From: Patescibacteria group bacterium
Lineage (GTDB): Bacteria > Patescibacteriota > Patescibacteriia > UBA9934
Assembly (NCBI GenBank): GCA_030916555.1
Contig: JAUPWK010000022.1
Location: 1-6,806 of the forward strand
Length of the DNA: 6,806 bases
Direction of reading: 5' to 3'
The notes under the pieces were generated by a model, which ran no database searches, was not told where the DNA came from, and was given only the letters and a program-made list of their open reading frames with translations. The translations under genes were made by a program, and so were the position numbers. Shown piece after piece: positions 1 through 6,755 of the stretch (the stretch's first letter is position 1; every line of letters begins with the position of its first letter).

Positions 1-792
1 CAAGAAAAAGATATTTTATTGAATTTTAGAGACAACGATCTCCAGGCTTCAATTGAGAGTTTGGGTTGGTCTGGCGCGGTGAAGCAAACAAGCGGAGATT
101 ATTTGATGGTCGTGAATACAAACCTTGGCGGCGGTAAGACGGACGGAGTAATTGATCAGAATGTGCACGTTGATGTTGCTATTGCTCCGGACGGAAGTCT
201 TGAACACACGGTGACTATTACTAAAACCCATCGCGGCATGAAGACAGCTCTCTTTTCAGGTAGTAATAACGTTGACTATCTGCGTATTTATGTTCCGCGT
301 GATAGCGAATTAGTTTCTGCAAGCGGCTTTGAGATTCCAGCTGATGAGCTGTTCGAAACACCGGATGTACCTCTTGCGGTGGATACTGATCTTGAACTCC
401 ACATGCAGGATGTAGAAAAGGATTCAGCTTCCGGGACAGATATTTGGCAGGAAGATGGCAAGACCGTATTTGGAAACTGGATGCAGACCGCCTCTGGAGA
501 GACGCAGGTGGTTACCTTTACCTATAAGACGCCGGTTACTGTTTTGGCGCCGGATACAGACATGGGAACGCTTGAGCGTGCTAAGCAGATGCTTGGCCTA
601 CCTGAATTAGGCGAGTACACCCTGTTTGTGCAGAAACAACCTGGAGTAGTTTCGAGAAACACGGAGGTAAATATCCATTTCCCTGAAAACATGGATGTTC
701 TTTGGAGTTCTGCTGGTGAAATTTCTACCGGAGATGTACAGGTTTCCAATGCTACAGATCATTACCTTGGTTGGGTCGTTGAGCGGAATTGA
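1..792 (+). CDS. DUF4012-type protein, C-terminal part (5' end outside window)
   Basis: The frame is open from base 1 to the TGA at 790-792, giving 263 residues, so the gene begins upstream; the in-frame TTG at 19 is not the start. The segment resembles the C-terminal half of DUF4012 proteins, which are frequent in Patescibacteria and usually carry an N-terminal membrane helix (not visible here). The supporting signature is near the left end: a 'LNFRDNDLQ' stretch, then 'GWSG', then 'DYLMVVNTNLGGGKTDGVI' at about residues 33-51. The remainder is polar and rich in beta strands, with no hydrophobic helix at the C terminus, consistent with an extracytoplasmic domain. The family has no established biochemical function. 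The next gene starts about 20 bases downstream on the same strand, so the two are probably co-transcribed. Family membership is judged from recalled motifs, not a search. Confidence 0.82.
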   Translation, partial: QEKDILLNFRDNDLQASIESLGWSGAVKQTSGDYLMVVNTNLGGGKTDGVIDQNVHVDVAIAPDGSLEHTVTITKTHRGMKTALFSGSNNVDYLRIYVPRDSELVSASGFEIPADELFETPDVPLAVDTDLELHMQDVEKDSASGTDIWQEDGKTVFGNWMQTASGETQVVTFTYKTPVTVLAPDTDMGTLERAKQMLGLPELGEYTLFVQKQPGVVSRNTEVNIHFPENMDVLWSSAGEISTGDVQVSNATDHYLGWVVERN

Positions 793-812
793 TTCGTTAC
801 CCGTGTTGGCCT

Positions 813-2702
813 ATGTCCATGCGTCATGAGCACATCCCGGGGCATACCCCACATGAGCATTCTCGAGAAGAGGGGAAATCTTCGGCGAAATCACATACAA
901 AGCACACTTCTGAAAAGTTCAGTGAGGAAGACCGAGTGATAGAGGAGGGGTTGCAGGCAATTTACGGTGATGACCGGAGCGATTTGCATACCGTAGAACG
1001 AGACGGTTCTCGGGTGACACGGCTGCTTACGCGTTTGGTACTCATGTTGGCATTTGTCGCCATGCTGGCCTTTGGTGGTTTTTTTGTGTACACTAAGTAT
1101 TTTGCTCAATCAACCACGAGCAAACCACTTATTATGAGTGTTGAGGCGCCAGCTGAGGTGAAGAGTGGTGAGAAAATGCAGATTATTGTGCATTATGCTA
1201 ACCCAAGTCGGACGCCATTAGCGGCCTTGGAGCTTGATATTAATCTTCCTGCTGCCTTTGCGCTCTCAATGGCGCAGCCTGAACCTACGGACGCTGACGA
1301 ATTGATTTGGAATATTGGAAGTCTAGGATCGCATTCAGATGGTCAGCTTGTACTTGAGGGCGTGTGGTTGAGTTCTGTGCCAACGACCACGAATATTCAG
1401 GCTTTGGCCGCCTACAGACCGGGAAATTTTAACTCGAATTTTAGCGATATCGCCACAGCTACGGTGAATACGCTAAGTAGTGTTTTGACGCTTGAGGTGA
1501 AGGGCCCAGAAACGGCTGTGCCCGGCCAAGAATTGACCTATACAGCTACGGTCAAAAATACCGGCCTTCAAACCATTCTTGCGCCACATATCGCACTTGC
1601 ACTTCCGGAAGGATTCCTACTCGCGAAGAGTGTTCCAGCACTAGAGCCGGGAGCTGACGCAGAATGGACGCTGCCAGATTTGGTTCCAGATGGAGTGACT
1701 GAATTGTCTTGGACGGGTGCCTTTGCCGCTGATGCCAGCGATATCCGACAGTTTGGAATTGTGACGAGTGTTCCAGAAGGGGATCGTCAACTCACCCAAG
1801 CGAGCGGGCAGTGGTTTACGGATGTTACGGGTAGTGACTTGCAGACCACGCTGGTGGTAAATGGGAATAGCGATAAAGCTACTACTGAACTTGGAGGAAC
1901 ATTGCGTTTGAGTTTGCGTTTGGAAAACGCGGGTGATACGGAGATTGATGGAGCGAGTTTTGTTCTTGATTTTAAGCCTGACTCCGGAGTGCCACTTGTT
2001 TGGAAATCTGCGGCCTTAGCCGGGGGAAAACTTACCGCGGCCGGAATTGCCTTTGATGCCGCTACTGTGGGCACCCTCAAGCCCGGAGAGAAAAAGACTT
2101 TTAATTTATCTTTCCCGGTTAAAACAGAATTGGCATCTACAGACGTTGATTCATGGACTGTCACCGCCTTTGTAACGAACGGTGACAATAAGGTACAAAC
2201 TCCACCATTCCCAATCAGCATGAAAGCCAGTGCCGATCTTTCGGCTACGGTACGTTTTTATTCTGAGTCAGGTGCGCCAATTGGTGAGGGTCCGTTACCA
2301 CCAAAAGTAGGAGAGGCGACTACGTATCGCGTGTATTGGAAGATTGATAAAGCGGTGCATGAGCTTGAGAATATTTCAGTGTCAGCAACCATACCCCCTG
2401 ACGTAACTTGGGATGATCGAATCCTCACTTCTACTGGAAATGTGCAGTTTGATGCCGCCACACAAACAGTGCGGTGGGATATTGCTACCTTGCCGATGAA
2501 TGAAAGTGCGAGTGCTGAGTTTACTGTTAAGCTTATCCCGGGTGAAGAAGATGTTGCTACTTTTGTGAAGCTCCTTTCCGGTAGTGTTTTGAGCGCAACG
2601 GATGCCGCTACTGATAGTCTAGTCGAGGCTCAGGCTGATACCTGTACTACAGAGGTTCCTGAGGACACTTTTGCAGCTGGCAAGGGTACGGTTGTTGAAT
2701 AA
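813..2702 (+). CDS. Single-pass membrane protein with about four DUF11/Ig-like extracellular domains
   Basis: The product has 629 residues. A hydrophilic N-terminal segment of about 70 residues carries seven histidines in its first 32. One membrane helix follows (about residues 72-93, 'LLTRLVLMLAFVAMLAFGGF'), preceded by arginines, so the N terminus should be cytoplasmic (N-in). The remaining ~530 residues look like four repeated beta-sandwich modules at about 105-220, 223-342, 343-470 and 475-608. Each opens with a strand, a 'sGE/pGq' turn and a 'Y.v.v.N.g' pattern, and most have a later 'W.i.tL' strand, as in DUF11/CARDB-like adhesion or scaffold domains. ATG 813 was chosen over TTG 789, which would overlap the DUF4012 stop. 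ATG 819 is equally possible. No Shine-Dalgarno sequence precedes any of them. The role is unknown: surface scaffold, adhesin or part of an envelope complex are options. The TAA stop lies beside a hairpin that terminates the opposing operon. Confidence 0.85.
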   Translation: MSMRHEHIPGHTPHEHSREEGKSSAKSHTKHTSEKFSEEDRVIEEGLQAIYGDDRSDLHTVERDGSRVTRLLTRLVLMLAFVAMLAFGGFFVYTKYFAQSTTSKPLIMSVEAPAEVKSGEKMQIIVHYANPSRTPLAALELDINLPAAFALSMAQPEPTDADELIWNIGSLGSHSDGQLVLEGVWLSSVPTTTNIQALAAYRPGNFNSNFSDIATATVNTLSSVLTLEVKGPETAVPGQELTYTATVKNTGLQTILAPHIALALPEGFLLAKSVPALEPGADAEWTLPDLVPDGVTELSWTGAFAADASDIRQFGIVTSVPEGDRQLTQASGQWFTDVTGSDLQTTLVVNGNSDKATTELGGTLRLSLRLENAGDTEIDGASFVLDFKPDSGVPLVWKSAALAGGKLTAAGIAFDAATVGTLKPGEKKTFNLSFPVKTELASTDVDSWTVTAFVTNGDNKVQTPPFPISMKASADLSATVRFYSESGAPIGEGPLPPKVGEATTYRVYWKIDKAVHELENISVSATIPPDVTWDDRILTSTGNVQFDAATQTVRWDIATLPMNESASAEFTVKLIPGEEDVATFVKLLSGSVLSATDAATDSLVEAQADTCTTEVPEDTFAAGKGTVVE

Positions 2703-2746
2703 AAAAATGACTCGCTGACCAAGCTTCTGCTTGAGGTCAGCGAGTC
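2701..2746 (-). terminator. Rho-independent terminator of the leftward glycan operon
   Basis: A perfect 12-bp stem pairs 2709-2720 with 2735-2746. A further 4-bp stem (2721-2724 with 2729-2732) closes a four-base loop, with a 2-base bulge at 2733-2734. Read on the - strand, the hairpin is followed by one A and then seven Ts (2707-2701), a canonical intrinsic terminator. On the + strand no T-run follows, so it is directional. The TGA stop of the small zinc-ribbon gene lies inside the first arm, and the T-tract abuts the TAA stop of the rightward gene. Confidence 0.88.
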
Positions 2747-2973
2747 GACGAGGGCGGATCGGCGGAAGTGCGCACGAAGCGGTAGCCGTTCCACGTGCCA
2801 AGCACGCGAAAGGCATCACCGGGATCGCACTCGGCACTCCGACAGCGGAGATCGGTGTCGCCAACGCGCGGGTTGGCGTTCTTGACGCAGTCCCCGTCCT
2901 TTCGGATCGGAGCTCCGCATTGCGAGCAATTCGGTTGTTCCACGCCACCTTCTGAGGTGGCCTTTTTGCTCAT
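2737..2973 (-). CDS. Small zinc-ribbon-like protein, family unrecognised
   Basis: A 78-residue product with four cysteines in a zinc-ribbon arrangement: CxxC at 16-19 ('CSQCG') and Cx4C at 44-49 ('RCRSAEC'), plus C29 between them. The C-terminal part has a 'TWNGYRFVR' strand-like segment. No membrane helix or signal peptide is visible. I do not recognise the family; a structural or nucleic-acid-binding zinc ribbon is an inference. It starts 37 bases after the GT4 gene on the same strand and ends inside the operon terminator, so it is probably the last gene of that operon. A run of five Gs (2984-2980) sits six bases before the ATG as a possible weak ribosome site. GTG 2943 is an alternative start (68 residues), preceded by 'AGAAGGT'. 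The region is far richer in G+C than its flanks. A + strand frame also spans it but encodes only low-complexity sequence. Confidence 0.6.
   Translation of the reverse strand: MSKKATSEGGVEQPNCSQCGAPIRKDGDCVKNANPRVGDTDLRCRSAECDPGDAFRVLGTWNGYRFVRTSADPPSSTR
2944..2967 (+). terminator. Putative rho-independent terminator for the rightward genes
   Basis: A perfect 7-bp stem (2944-2950 with 2955-2961) with loop TCTG is followed on the + strand by C and then TTTTT (2963-2967). This is the expected shape of an intrinsic terminator for rightward transcription. It lies about 240 bases past the stop of the 813-2702 gene and inside codons 5-10 of the small - strand gene if that gene starts at ATG 2973. 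No T-run follows on the - strand. Confidence 0.5.
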
Positions 2974-2988
2974 GGTTTACCCCCACGG

Positions 2989-3013
2989 TGAGCGCGCCAT
3001 TTTTACGCGCTTA
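2989..3013. repeat. Short inverted repeat overlapping the GT4 stop codon
   Basis: AGCGCG (2991-2996) pairs with CGCGCT (3006-3011) around a nine-base loop; a wobble and an A-T pair extend it to 2989/3013. One arm overlaps the TAA stop of the 3011-4165 gene. It lacks a T-tract after the stem on either strand, so it is not a standard terminator. It could attenuate read-through into the small gene or be chance. Confidence 0.25.
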
Positions 3014-4165
3014 ATTCAGTTTTGTCAATGTATTCAGGGCTTCTCTCGTTTTGTTTGCGGTTTGGTGCCAGGTGAATATCTGTGCAATTGTCGCGCCTTT
3101 TTGACTCAGTTGTTTGCGCAGGCTTTGGCTATGCTCATGATTGAGGAGTTGATAAAGCGCTGCGGTGAGGTCGTTTACATTAAACGGATCAATAAGCATG
3201 GCTGCAGTTTGTGCCACTTCGGGAAGTGAGCTCGTAGCACTTGTAATAACGGGCGTACCGCATGCCATAGCCTCAGCAACCGGCAGTCCAAAGCCCTCAT
3301 AAAATGAGGGAAAAACAAAACATATCGCCCCACGATACAGTGCGGATTTGTGTTTTTCTGGCACATAGCCGAGTACAAGGATGTCGTTCTGATAGCCACT
3401 GTCCGCAATCAACCTGTGAAGAGCAGCCGTTTTCCAGCCGAGCGTTCCAGAGAGTACAAGTGGGAGTTTTGCTCCGCCTTGAGATCGAAAAGCGACATAC
3501 GCTTCAATGACCGATTCCAGATTTTTCCTTGGTTCACGTGTGGCAAGCGCTAAGATATACGGTCGATTAAGATCGTAGGTGGCTCGATAGGTTTTATCTG
3601 ACGGCTGTTCTCGTGGGCTGAAAATTTCATGAGTTACTCCAAGCGGTGTCACGTTGATCTTTGTTCGTGGAATATGCCAGGTGTGTTCAAGGTCTTGGGC
3701 GGTACTGTCTGATACGGCTAATATTCCTTTGGCTCGGGCGGCTTGTTCTCGGCTTTTGATGATCCGGTGATAGATGCGCTCTTTTAAAGTGATGAAACCA
3801 GGAAAGTGAACAAAGGCCAGGTCGTGGACAGTGAGAAAATAGGGGAGGGCAGTTTTAAAGATGTTGAATTTTGGGAAGATCCAGACGTCAGGTTTTTGAG
3901 GAAGAAAATGTTCAAGCGTCGGTCCTCCGGGTAGTAGCATGAGCAATGATAAAAGCCGATTCGGCAGAGGGAGCGTGACGCGGGCAATGTTTGAGCCTTT
4001 GAGTTTGGGTAAACGTCCGAGAACACTGGCTGAGCCGCTCGCAAATACAACAAATTCGTCATCCGGATTGCTGGCAGCCAGGGCTTCTACGAGATTCTGT
4101 GTGTAAACGCCAACCCCGGTCATCCGTTCATCGGTGAGTGCACGGATATCGATGGCGATACGCAT
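3011..4165 (-). CDS. GT4 glycosyltransferase, MtfB-like
   Basis: The product has 384 residues, the usual length of a single-chain GT-B enzyme. It should transfer a sugar from a nucleotide-sugar donor to a lipid-linked oligosaccharide at the cytoplasmic face of the membrane. The N-terminal domain begins 'MRIAIDIRAL' with the glycine loop 'GVGVYTQNL' (17-25) and has 'TVHDLAF' at 112-118. The C-terminal Rossmann domain has 'ATREPRKN' (208-215), with R210 and K214 placed to contact donor phosphates, and the EX7E motif E290-E298 in 'YEGFGLPVAEAMACGTPVI'. No signal peptide or membrane helix is seen. The opening and motif spacing resemble the MtfB-like GT4 group, but sugar and linkage cannot be read from sequence. 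ATG 4165 lies 26 bases past the upstream GT4 stop. The leader is pyrimidine-rich (CTCCTCC) with no Shine-Dalgarno, so translation may depend on coupling or other features. Confidence 0.93.
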   Translation of the reverse strand: MRIAIDIRALTDERMTGVGVYTQNLVEALAASNPDDEFVVFASGSASVLGRLPKLKGSNIARVTLPLPNRLLSLLMLLPGGPTLEHFLPQKPDVWIFPKFNIFKTALPYFLTVHDLAFVHFPGFITLKERIYHRIIKSREQAARAKGILAVSDSTAQDLEHTWHIPRTKINVTPLGVTHEIFSPREQPSDKTYRATYDLNRPYILALATREPRKNLESVIEAYVAFRSQGGAKLPLVLSGTLGWKTAALHRLIADSGYQNDILVLGYVPEKHKSALYRGAICFVFPSFYEGFGLPVAEAMACGTPVITSATSSLPEVAQTAAMLIDPFNVNDLTAALYQLLNHEHSQSLRKQLSQKGATIAQIFTWHQTANKTREALNTLTKLN

Positions 4166-4191
4166 AGGCGGAGGAGATCAACGGGCCGTAT

Positions 4192-5307
4192 TTAGGCTGA
4201 GCCTAACATTTTCTGATCATGTTCACGCCATAGTTTGTGAACGAGATCATAAATTTGCTTGCGAAAAATTTTGGTAGCAAATTGTTCGGCATGCGCTCGA
4301 ATTTTATCGGGGTTAAATTTACGTTCATCAAAATGGAGCGCAACGTCTGCTAATTCTTCCCAACTTTGTTCATCAAAAAAGACTCCTGTGACACCATCGA
4401 TGACGGTTTCAAGCGCTCCTCCGCGTCGGTAGGCGATTACCGGTCTTCCAGACGCCATTGACTCCACTGGCGTAATGCCGAAATCTTCCTCTTGTGGGTT
4501 GATGAACGCAATGGCATTCGCGAATAATCGTGCCCGCTCATCGTCAGATACTCGACCCACGAAAGTAATATTTGGACCCGCCCGTTTTTTAAGATCGGCC
4601 AATTCAGGACCGGTACCAAAGATTTTGAGTGGCTTGCCAAGCTTTGTAAAAGCATCAACGACAAGATCAAAGCGTTTATACGCCACGAGTCTTCCGCCAG
4701 CTAAGAAATACGTTTTCGGTTCAGTTGAAATTGAGAAGCGTTCAATATCAACCGGAGGGTAAATGACCTTGCTGTCACGGCGGTAATATTTTTGGATGCG
4801 TCGTTCGACAGTTTCTGAGTTCGCGATAAAATGATCCACGCGGTTGGCGGCAAGTTGATCCCAGGTACGAAGTTTGTGGAGAAGGAATGGTAATGCAGCT
4901 TTTACAAAGCGTGGCGCTCGTAATTCCGCAACATAACTTTCTGTGTCAGACCACAGATAGCGGGTAGGGGTGTGGCAATAGCAAATATGAATTGCGTGTG
5001 GAGCGGTAATGACACCTTTAGAGAATGCGCTTGAATTTGAAATCACGACATCGAAATTCGACAGGTCGTAACTTTCGGTCGCAAGCGGCATGAGGGGGAG
5101 GAACCAGCGGAAGGCGCGTCGGGCAAATGGTAGGCGCTCAAGAAAGGAGGTACGAATGGTCTTGTGCGCAAAGGCTTGTCCCATGACTGCGGGATCGTAG
5201 CGGAGGGTATAGGTTGGGGCGTCTGGCCAAATGGCTTGGAGAGCCTCTAAAACACGTTCTGCGCCCCCATATTGGGTTAAATGGTCATGGATGAGGGCAA
5301 CACGCAT
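4192..5307 (-). CDS. GT4 glycosyltransferase, WbaZ-like
   Basis: The product has 371 residues. It closely follows the WbaZ-like GT4 pattern: 'MRVALIHDHLTQYGGAERV' at the N terminus with the G14-G15 acceptor/donor loop, 'RTSFLERLPFARR' near 52-64, 'ICYCHTPTRYLW' at about 108-119, 'IYPPVDIERF', then 'GGRLVAYKRFDL' with R206 and K211, and the EX7E pair E274-E282 in 'EEDFGITPVESMASG'. WbaZ relatives are mannosyltransferases in O-antigen synthesis, but the donor here is not determined. ATG 5307 was chosen because family similarity begins there; the frame is open to an ATG at 5382, but those 25 extra residues lie in the end of the upstream gene and look non-homologous. It starts eight bases after the phosphotransferase stop. 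A GAGGGG within that gene's last codons sits 16 bases before the ATG, so translational coupling is likely. Confidence 0.94.
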   Translation of the reverse strand: MRVALIHDHLTQYGGAERVLEALQAIWPDAPTYTLRYDPAVMGQAFAHKTIRTSFLERLPFARRAFRWFLPLMPLATESYDLSNFDVVISNSSAFSKGVITAPHAIHICYCHTPTRYLWSDTESYVAELRAPRFVKAALPFLLHKLRTWDQLAANRVDHFIANSETVERRIQKYYRRDSKVIYPPVDIERFSISTEPKTYFLAGGRLVAYKRFDLVVDAFTKLGKPLKIFGTGPELADLKKRAGPNITFVGRVSDDERARLFANAIAFINPQEEDFGITPVESMASGRPVIAYRRGGALETVIDGVTGVFFDEQSWEELADVALHFDERKFNPDKIRAHAEQFATKIFRKQIYDLVHKLWREHDQKMLGSA

Positions 5308-5315
5308 AAGCTTGG

Positions 5316-6737
5316 TTAATAGGCCCCTCTTCGGAAAAGGACCGCAATTGGTGTTTTTAAGAGAATAAGTAGGTCCCGCCATGGGTTCCAGTTCTCGATA
5401 TAGTACATATCTAGGCGGACTTCGTCGTCAAAGTCAAGGTTTGCCCGGCCGCTGATTTGAGACAGGCCAGTGATCCCCGGTTTGATGGTGAGCACTTTAC
5501 GATGCTCGGGTTTGTACATGGCAACCTCCTCTGGTAGGTGGGGACGTGGGCCGACAAGGCTCATGTGCCCAAAAAGCACTAGGTAAAATTCTGGAATTTC
5601 GTCCAAACTATATTTGCGCAAGATGCGTCCGACTGGAGTGACACGGGGATCATTTTCAAGTTTAAACAGCGGAGTACCTTCGCGCATGTTGCCGTGGGCT
5701 TCGATGAATTTTGGATCAAATCGGAATTTGTGCGCATCTTTCACCATGGAGCGGAATTTGAAATATGGAAATGGTTTGCCGCCTTGACCCACGCGTTGGA
5801 CTTTTGTGCCGTTGGGGAGTTTACGGAAGAGCACGCTGCCTGGTTGCTCAAAGAAGAGCGCGACCGCAACAATAATTTGAATCGGCATGGTTAAAAGAAT
5901 GAGGAAGAGTGACCCGACGATATCAAAAATGCGTTTATAGATTGCACCCCAGCCATCAAGTGGAGTTGTGGGAACTTCAATAAGTGGTCGTCCGGCAAGA
6001 GTATGTACGAGTGGTCGGAGTGAGCTACCGGGGAAGAGATCGGCGGAGTAAAAGAAGGTGAGATGATTGATGTCGGCAAAGGCTTTTATTTTTGCGATCT
6101 CATCTTTGCTTGCGTCTGAGTTTGCGAGCAGGATGCCGTCGAGCTCACCATGTTTTTTGAGTTCGAGAATTTTGTGGACGGCCTCTTCTGAGAAGTGAGA
6201 GACATGGAGGGCGGATGTGTAGCCAAAGCGGGGAAACCGAGCGAACCATTCAACAAGGGCATTGCCACTTTTTGTTTTACCAATAACTGCAAGGAGCGTT
6301 GTTCCGATGCCGTAAACACGTAAGCCTCGCTGCAGGGCCCGTACGGAAAGACGTTCCAGAAATACGAAGAGAATAGTAAGGACGAGGATCGCTAAAATGA
6401 TGAATCGAGATTCAAATAATGCTCGCGAAAAGAAGGCTAAGATCAGAATCGCAGCGAGTGATGTGGTACAGGCCAGAATGATGCGTGAAAATTCTTCAGC
6501 AATACTTCTTGGCCGCATGGCATACAGGCCGGCAATCGTAAAAATACTCAGATACACAATCCCAAGTGGGAGAGCTTTTGCTAGATAGTCGTCAAAGGAT
6601 AACCCAAATTGAATCGGTTTTAAATTCACAAAGAACGGCATGAAACGTAATGAGTACGCCGTCATGGCAGCCGCCAGTAATGCCAGGTAGTCGAGAGGGA
6701 CAAGCATGGCCGCAAAGGCCAGATTTGCACGCTTCAT
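5316..6737 (-). CDS. Polyprenyl-phosphate sugar-1-phosphate transferase (WbaP/exopolysaccharide type)
   Basis: The product has 473 residues. It should transfer a sugar-1-phosphate from a UDP-sugar to undecaprenyl phosphate, the first committed step of glycan assembly. The N-terminal half has about four hydrophobic helices (roughly 11-30, 56-72, 86-103, 110-128), then a degenerate Rossmann-like CoA_binding_3-type domain (about 145-245). The C-terminal Bac_transf domain opens with 'YKRIFDIVGSLFLILLTMPI' (membrane segment, about 267-286), followed by 'YFKFRSM' (325-331), 'DPRVTPVGRILRKYSLDEIPE' with the catalytic Asp-Glu pair at about 379-380, 'MSLVGPRP' (392-399), 'KPGITGLSQISGR' and the terminal 'LLKTPIAVLFRRGAY'. 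The Asp-Glu role is known from PglC. About six extra residues ('LPNGTK') precede 'RVG' compared with the usual spacing. The sugar is not predictable. ATG 6737 is preferred over ATG 6755, which lies in the tail of an upstream terminator. It heads the operon. Confidence 0.95.
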   Translation of the reverse strand: MKRANLAFAAMLVPLDYLALLAAAMTAYSLRFMPFFVNLKPIQFGLSFDDYLAKALPLGIVYLSIFTIAGLYAMRPRSIAEEFSRIILACTTSLAAILILAFFSRALFESRFIILAILVLTILFVFLERLSVRALQRGLRVYGIGTTLLAVIGKTKSGNALVEWFARFPRFGYTSALHVSHFSEEAVHKILELKKHGELDGILLANSDASKDEIAKIKAFADINHLTFFYSADLFPGSSLRPLVHTLAGRPLIEVPTTPLDGWGAIYKRIFDIVGSLFLILLTMPIQIIVAVALFFEQPGSVLFRKLPNGTKVQRVGQGGKPFPYFKFRSMVKDAHKFRFDPKFIEAHGNMREGTPLFKLENDPRVTPVGRILRKYSLDEIPEFYLVLFGHMSLVGPRPHLPEEVAMYKPEHRKVLTIKPGITGLSQISGRANLDFDDEVRLDMYYIENWNPWRDLLILLKTPIAVLFRRGAY

Positions 6738-6745
6738 ATGGGCGC

Positions 6746-6754
6746 ATTCTAACA
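6746..6754 (-). promoter_or_regulatory. Candidate extended -10 promoter for the glycan operon
   Basis: The - strand reads TGT-TAGAAT (6754-6746), an extended -10 (TGn plus a hexamer one mismatch from TATAAT). No recognisable -35 lies 17-18 bases upstream, where the sequence is GC-rich hairpin. A start 7-9 bases past the hexamer would fall at 6739-6737, at or next to the A of the phosphotransferase ATG, giving a leaderless or nearly leaderless mRNA. Confidence 0.4.
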
Positions 6755-6755
6755 T

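Noticed and set aside
790..792. TGA recoded as glycine (SR1/Gracilibacteria code), fusing the DUF4012 gene to what follows
   Set aside because: TGA also ends the small - strand gene at a terminator, and the tails after these stops show no continuing homology; the standard bacterial code fits all genes.
789..812. TTG start extending the membrane protein upstream by eight residues
   Set aside because: It overlaps the preceding stop codon, has no ribosome site, and ATG codons at 813 and 819 are better candidates.
1787..2221. - strand frame of 144 codons inside the membrane protein gene
   Set aside because: It is a shadow of the DUF11-like coding region with Ser/Pro/Val-rich low-complexity content.
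2731..2955. + strand frame of 74 codons opposite the zinc-ribbon gene
   Set aside because: Low-complexity Ala/Arg/Val-rich product, start inside the terminator hairpin and no recognisable motif; the opposite strand gives a sensible cysteine pattern.
2795..3229. + strand frame of 144 codons across the small gene and the end of a GT4 gene
   Set aside because: It is antisense to a well-supported glycosyltransferase and its sequence resembles no protein family I know.
4194..4204. Small near-palindrome AGGCT-G-AGCCT at the end of the WbaZ-like gene
   Set aside because: Only five base pairs around a one-base centre, within coding sequence and with no T-tract; probably chance.
5308..5382. Upstream ATG giving a 396-residue WbaZ-like protein
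   Set aside because: The 25 added residues overlap the end of the phosphotransferase gene in another frame and show no family similarity; the conserved 'MRVALIHDH' opening begins at 5307.
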